Assembly (NCBI GenBank): GCA_030670715.1
Contig: DAOVBC010000177.1
Location: 1-5,569 of the forward strand
DNA: 5,569 nucleotides
Origin: Deltaproteobacteria bacterium
GTDB lineage: Bacteria; Desulfobacterota; Desulfobacteria; Desulfobacterales; SG8-13
Direction of reading: 5' to 3'
The position numbers were made by a program, and so were the translations under genes. The notes under the pieces are model-generated. The model did not search any database and was not told where the DNA came from. It saw nothing but the letters and a program-made list of their open reading frames with translations. Shown here one piece after another: positions 3,949 through 5,569 of the stretch (position 1 is its first letter; each line of letters begins with the position of its first letter).

Positions 3949-5569
3949 TTAGATATTAGTCCTAAGTTGACAGGCGCATATCAACGCCCCGATATATGAT
4001 AATACAGCCCCTGCGATAATGGAAGAAATTCCAATGCTGAGCGCCAGCTGGGCGGCTAAAATCGCCGTTAAAACGGATGTACAGCCGTTGGCGGTCCAGG
4101 CATAGGTGCGCTCAACAGAACTTGTGAGAAGATGACGCATGCCGAGCGGAAAGGGCAAACCGGCCAGTATGCCGGGCGGAGCCAGCACCAGAAATGCCAG
4201 GCAATATTGTAATAGAACCGGCAGGTGAAGAATCTTTTGAACCAGGATGCGCCACCCGGTTAAAAATGCCAGAAGAACGACAATAAGTACCACCAGCCCC
4301 GACCGCAAATATCTTTTATTCATCCGCTGAGAAAGGAATCCGCCGATTCCTGAAAAAACCAGAATGCCTGCGAGCACCACCGTCAGGCTGATCACCGGGT
4401 CACCGAAAAGCAGAATAAACTCTTTGATAAAATACATTTCAATACACATAAATCCGGCCCCAACAGCGAGAAAATAGCAAATTTGGCCGGTGGAAGGTCT
4501 TCTGCCCTGCCGACGAACGCTTAGAGATGGAAGGGCCATTAATAAGAATGATATGCCTATCGCTTCCAGCAATACCACGGCAACCACGATCTCACCGGAC
4601 ATCAGCATGGTGTAGAATCGACTTCCGGTACTTTTGTAAAGATCCCGCAGTCGGTTCCATTTGAGAATCCTGGACGGAAATGGTCGATCATCCGTCTGCA
4701 GGGCGATGTCAAGAGGATAGGCCTCAAAATAGTCTGTTTCCGTACCGGACCGGTAGGCCTGCAGCAAACGGGCGATTTCAATATAATGATAGGGGGCATC
4801 AAATATTGCATACCGATTCACCAGATCAGGTTTGAGGTCGGGGATAAATACGATGTCAAAGTTGCGATCATTAGCCATCTCAACCAGTCCAGCCGTGTCG
4901 TTCAGGGGTTTGCGAGATACCAGAAGCGTGTATGCCTCCCAGTTTCGTAGCATGGCGATATGCATTGCGGGATTGCCGATTCCGATGTTCCTCAAGCTTT
5001 CAAAAGCCGTTGCCCACAGCCGCAGAGTATCCGATGGCGGCAGGAGCAGCTTGCGGGTGATGATCAGCACGCCGTTTTCGGCCAGATGTTCCAGACAGGC
5101 CATGATAGTATTGAGGGTAAAGAAATATTCCTGGTCGAGCGCTGCCGAACCGGTTAAGGAAGTTCCCCAGTTTTCGATGTGAACGATGTGATACCTTTGC
5201 TCGGAGTGTGCTAGAAATTCCCGATAATTTCTGTTACTAACCGGCAACCGGTAGTGCTCCTCGATGATATCCGCCAGATCCGGATTCTGCTCCAGGATTG
5301 TGATTTCCCGTGCTCCGGAGGACACTGCACAGGCGATGCCCAAACCGCCGCCTTTTTGAATCAAAAGAACTTTTTCGGCGTCCGGTACCAGTGTATATCC
5401 GGAGAAAGAGAGGGAAAACTTTGCGAATAACGCATTTTCCCGCGTTAGATCTTCATAAAGGACGAACCGATGGTCACCGTCCCTGAAAACAGCCTTTTGT
5501 GCGGGAAGCGGGCCGGTGTACTTCAGGCTTAATCCGGGTGCATAGCGTATATAAGGACTGTCGAGTTTA
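3949..5569 (-). CDS. Membrane protein with spermidine-synthase-like domain, N terminus beyond the window
   Basis: The frame stays open to the window edge, so the N-terminal part is missing; 539 residues are visible. First comes a spermidine-synthase-like segment: a small beta lead-in (YIRYAPGLSLKYTG, visible residues 6-19), the nucleotide-binding strand and loop VLLIQKGGGLG (67-77) and the acidic strand end ITILEQNP (89-96). The position of the catalytic DxxxD of aminopropyltransferases instead reads YHIVHIENWG (126-135), so the key acids are changed. After TDDRPF (292-297), a motif of membrane-bound relatives, come about seven hydrophobic segments between about 323 and 534, including FMCIEMYFIKEFILLFG (373-389) and AWTANGCTSVLTAILAAQ (490-507), both typical of membrane-fused spermidine-synthase-like proteins. 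Many relatives also have N-terminal membrane helices, which would lie outside the window. It probably sits in the inner membrane with a cytoplasmic Rossmann domain. The substrate is unknown, and polyamine synthesis is doubtful. A TTG at 5362-5364 is inside the domain and is not the start. Confidence 0.85.
   Translation of the reverse strand, partial: KLDSPYIRYAPGLSLKYTGPLPAQKAVFRDGDHRFVLYEDLTRENALFAKFSLSFSGYTLVPDAEKVLLIQKGGGLGIACAVSSGAREITILEQNPDLADIIEEHYRLPVSNRNYREFLAHSEQRYHIVHIENWGTSLTGSAALDQEYFFTLNTIMACLEHLAENGVLIITRKLLLPPSDTLRLWATAFESLRNIGIGNPAMHIAMLRNWEAYTLLVSRKPLNDTAGLVEMANDRNFDIVFIPDLKPDLVNRYAIFDAPYHYIEIARLLQAYRSGTETDYFEAYPLDIALQTDDRPFPSRILKWNRLRDLYKSTGSRFYTMLMSGEIVVAVVLLEAIGISFLLMALPSLSVRRQGRRPSTGQICYFLAVGAGFMCIEMYFIKEFILLFGDPVISLTVVLAGILVFSGIGGFLSQRMNKRYLRSGLVVLIVVLLAFLTGWRILVQKILHLPVLLQYCLAFLVLAPPGILAGLPFPLGMRHLLTSSVERTYAWTANGCTSVLTAILAAQLALSIGISSIIAGAVLSYIGALICACQLRTNI

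Noticed and set aside
3502..3952. Plus-strand frames at 3502-3735 and 3701-3952
   Set aside because: They overlap the opposite-strand binding-protein and 79-residue genes; the sequences look like random translation and lack ribosome sites.
4832..5182. Plus-strand 116-residue open frame
   Set aside because: It lies fully antisense to the well-supported spermidine-synthase-like coding region and has no recognisable protein features.
5362..5364. TTG as the start of the spermidine-synthase-like gene
   Set aside because: The frame continues without a stop to the window edge, and the upstream residues form the expected lead-in to the nucleotide-binding strand.

Overview
ORGANISM. The window looks like chromosomal DNA of a Gram-negative anaerobe, most likely a sulfate-reducing deltaproteobacterium of the Desulfobacterales. 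This rests on a stand-alone ferritin-like diiron (rubrerythrin-type) protein, two small uncharacterised proteins that resemble conserved hypotheticals I associate with that group, and a CACAGAG/CTCTGTG palindromic intergenic repeat of a type common in such genomes. The assignment is from memory of families, not from a search. I see no rRNA, tRNA, CRISPR array, phage gene or transposase. LAYOUT. (1) Bases 1-353, plus strand: the C-terminal four fifths of a UspA-type universal stress protein, cut by the window edge. (2) Bases 354-604: no gene. An AT-rich stretch is followed by an imperfect inverted repeat (424-525) whose right arm carries extra 9-bp tandem units. It sits between two convergent genes. 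(3) Bases 605-2264, minus strand: an alpha/beta hydrolase of the YheT type, then, 58 bp downstream, a rubrerythrin-like diiron protein with a strong ribosome binding site; probably one transcription unit. (4) Around 2200-2291: a divergent intergenic region with a good sigma70-type promoter reading right. It lies inside the annotated 5' extension of the hydrolase frame, which makes the hydrolase start uncertain. (5) Bases 2292-2825, plus strand: an unrecognised 177-residue soluble protein, ending 30 bp from the convergent next gene. (6) Bases 2856-3599, minus strand: a periplasmic polar-amino-acid binding protein close to GlnH, without any permease or ATPase gene in view. (7) Bases 3695-5569, minus strand: a membrane protein with a spermidine-synthase-like Rossmann domain followed by about seven membrane segments (N terminus beyond the window), and 14 bp downstream a 79-residue conserved-looking small protein. 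HOW IT FITS. The left half (stress protein, diiron peroxidase-like protein, hydrolase) suggests a general or oxidative stress neighbourhood. The right half is a membrane and periplasm group without a clear common pathway. No defence system or mobile element with its own enzyme is visible. The most interesting signals are the asymmetrically expanded palindrome, the apparent loss of the catalytic acidic residues in the spermidine-synthase-like protein, and the missing canonical start codon behind a strong Shine-Dalgarno in the hydrolase gene.
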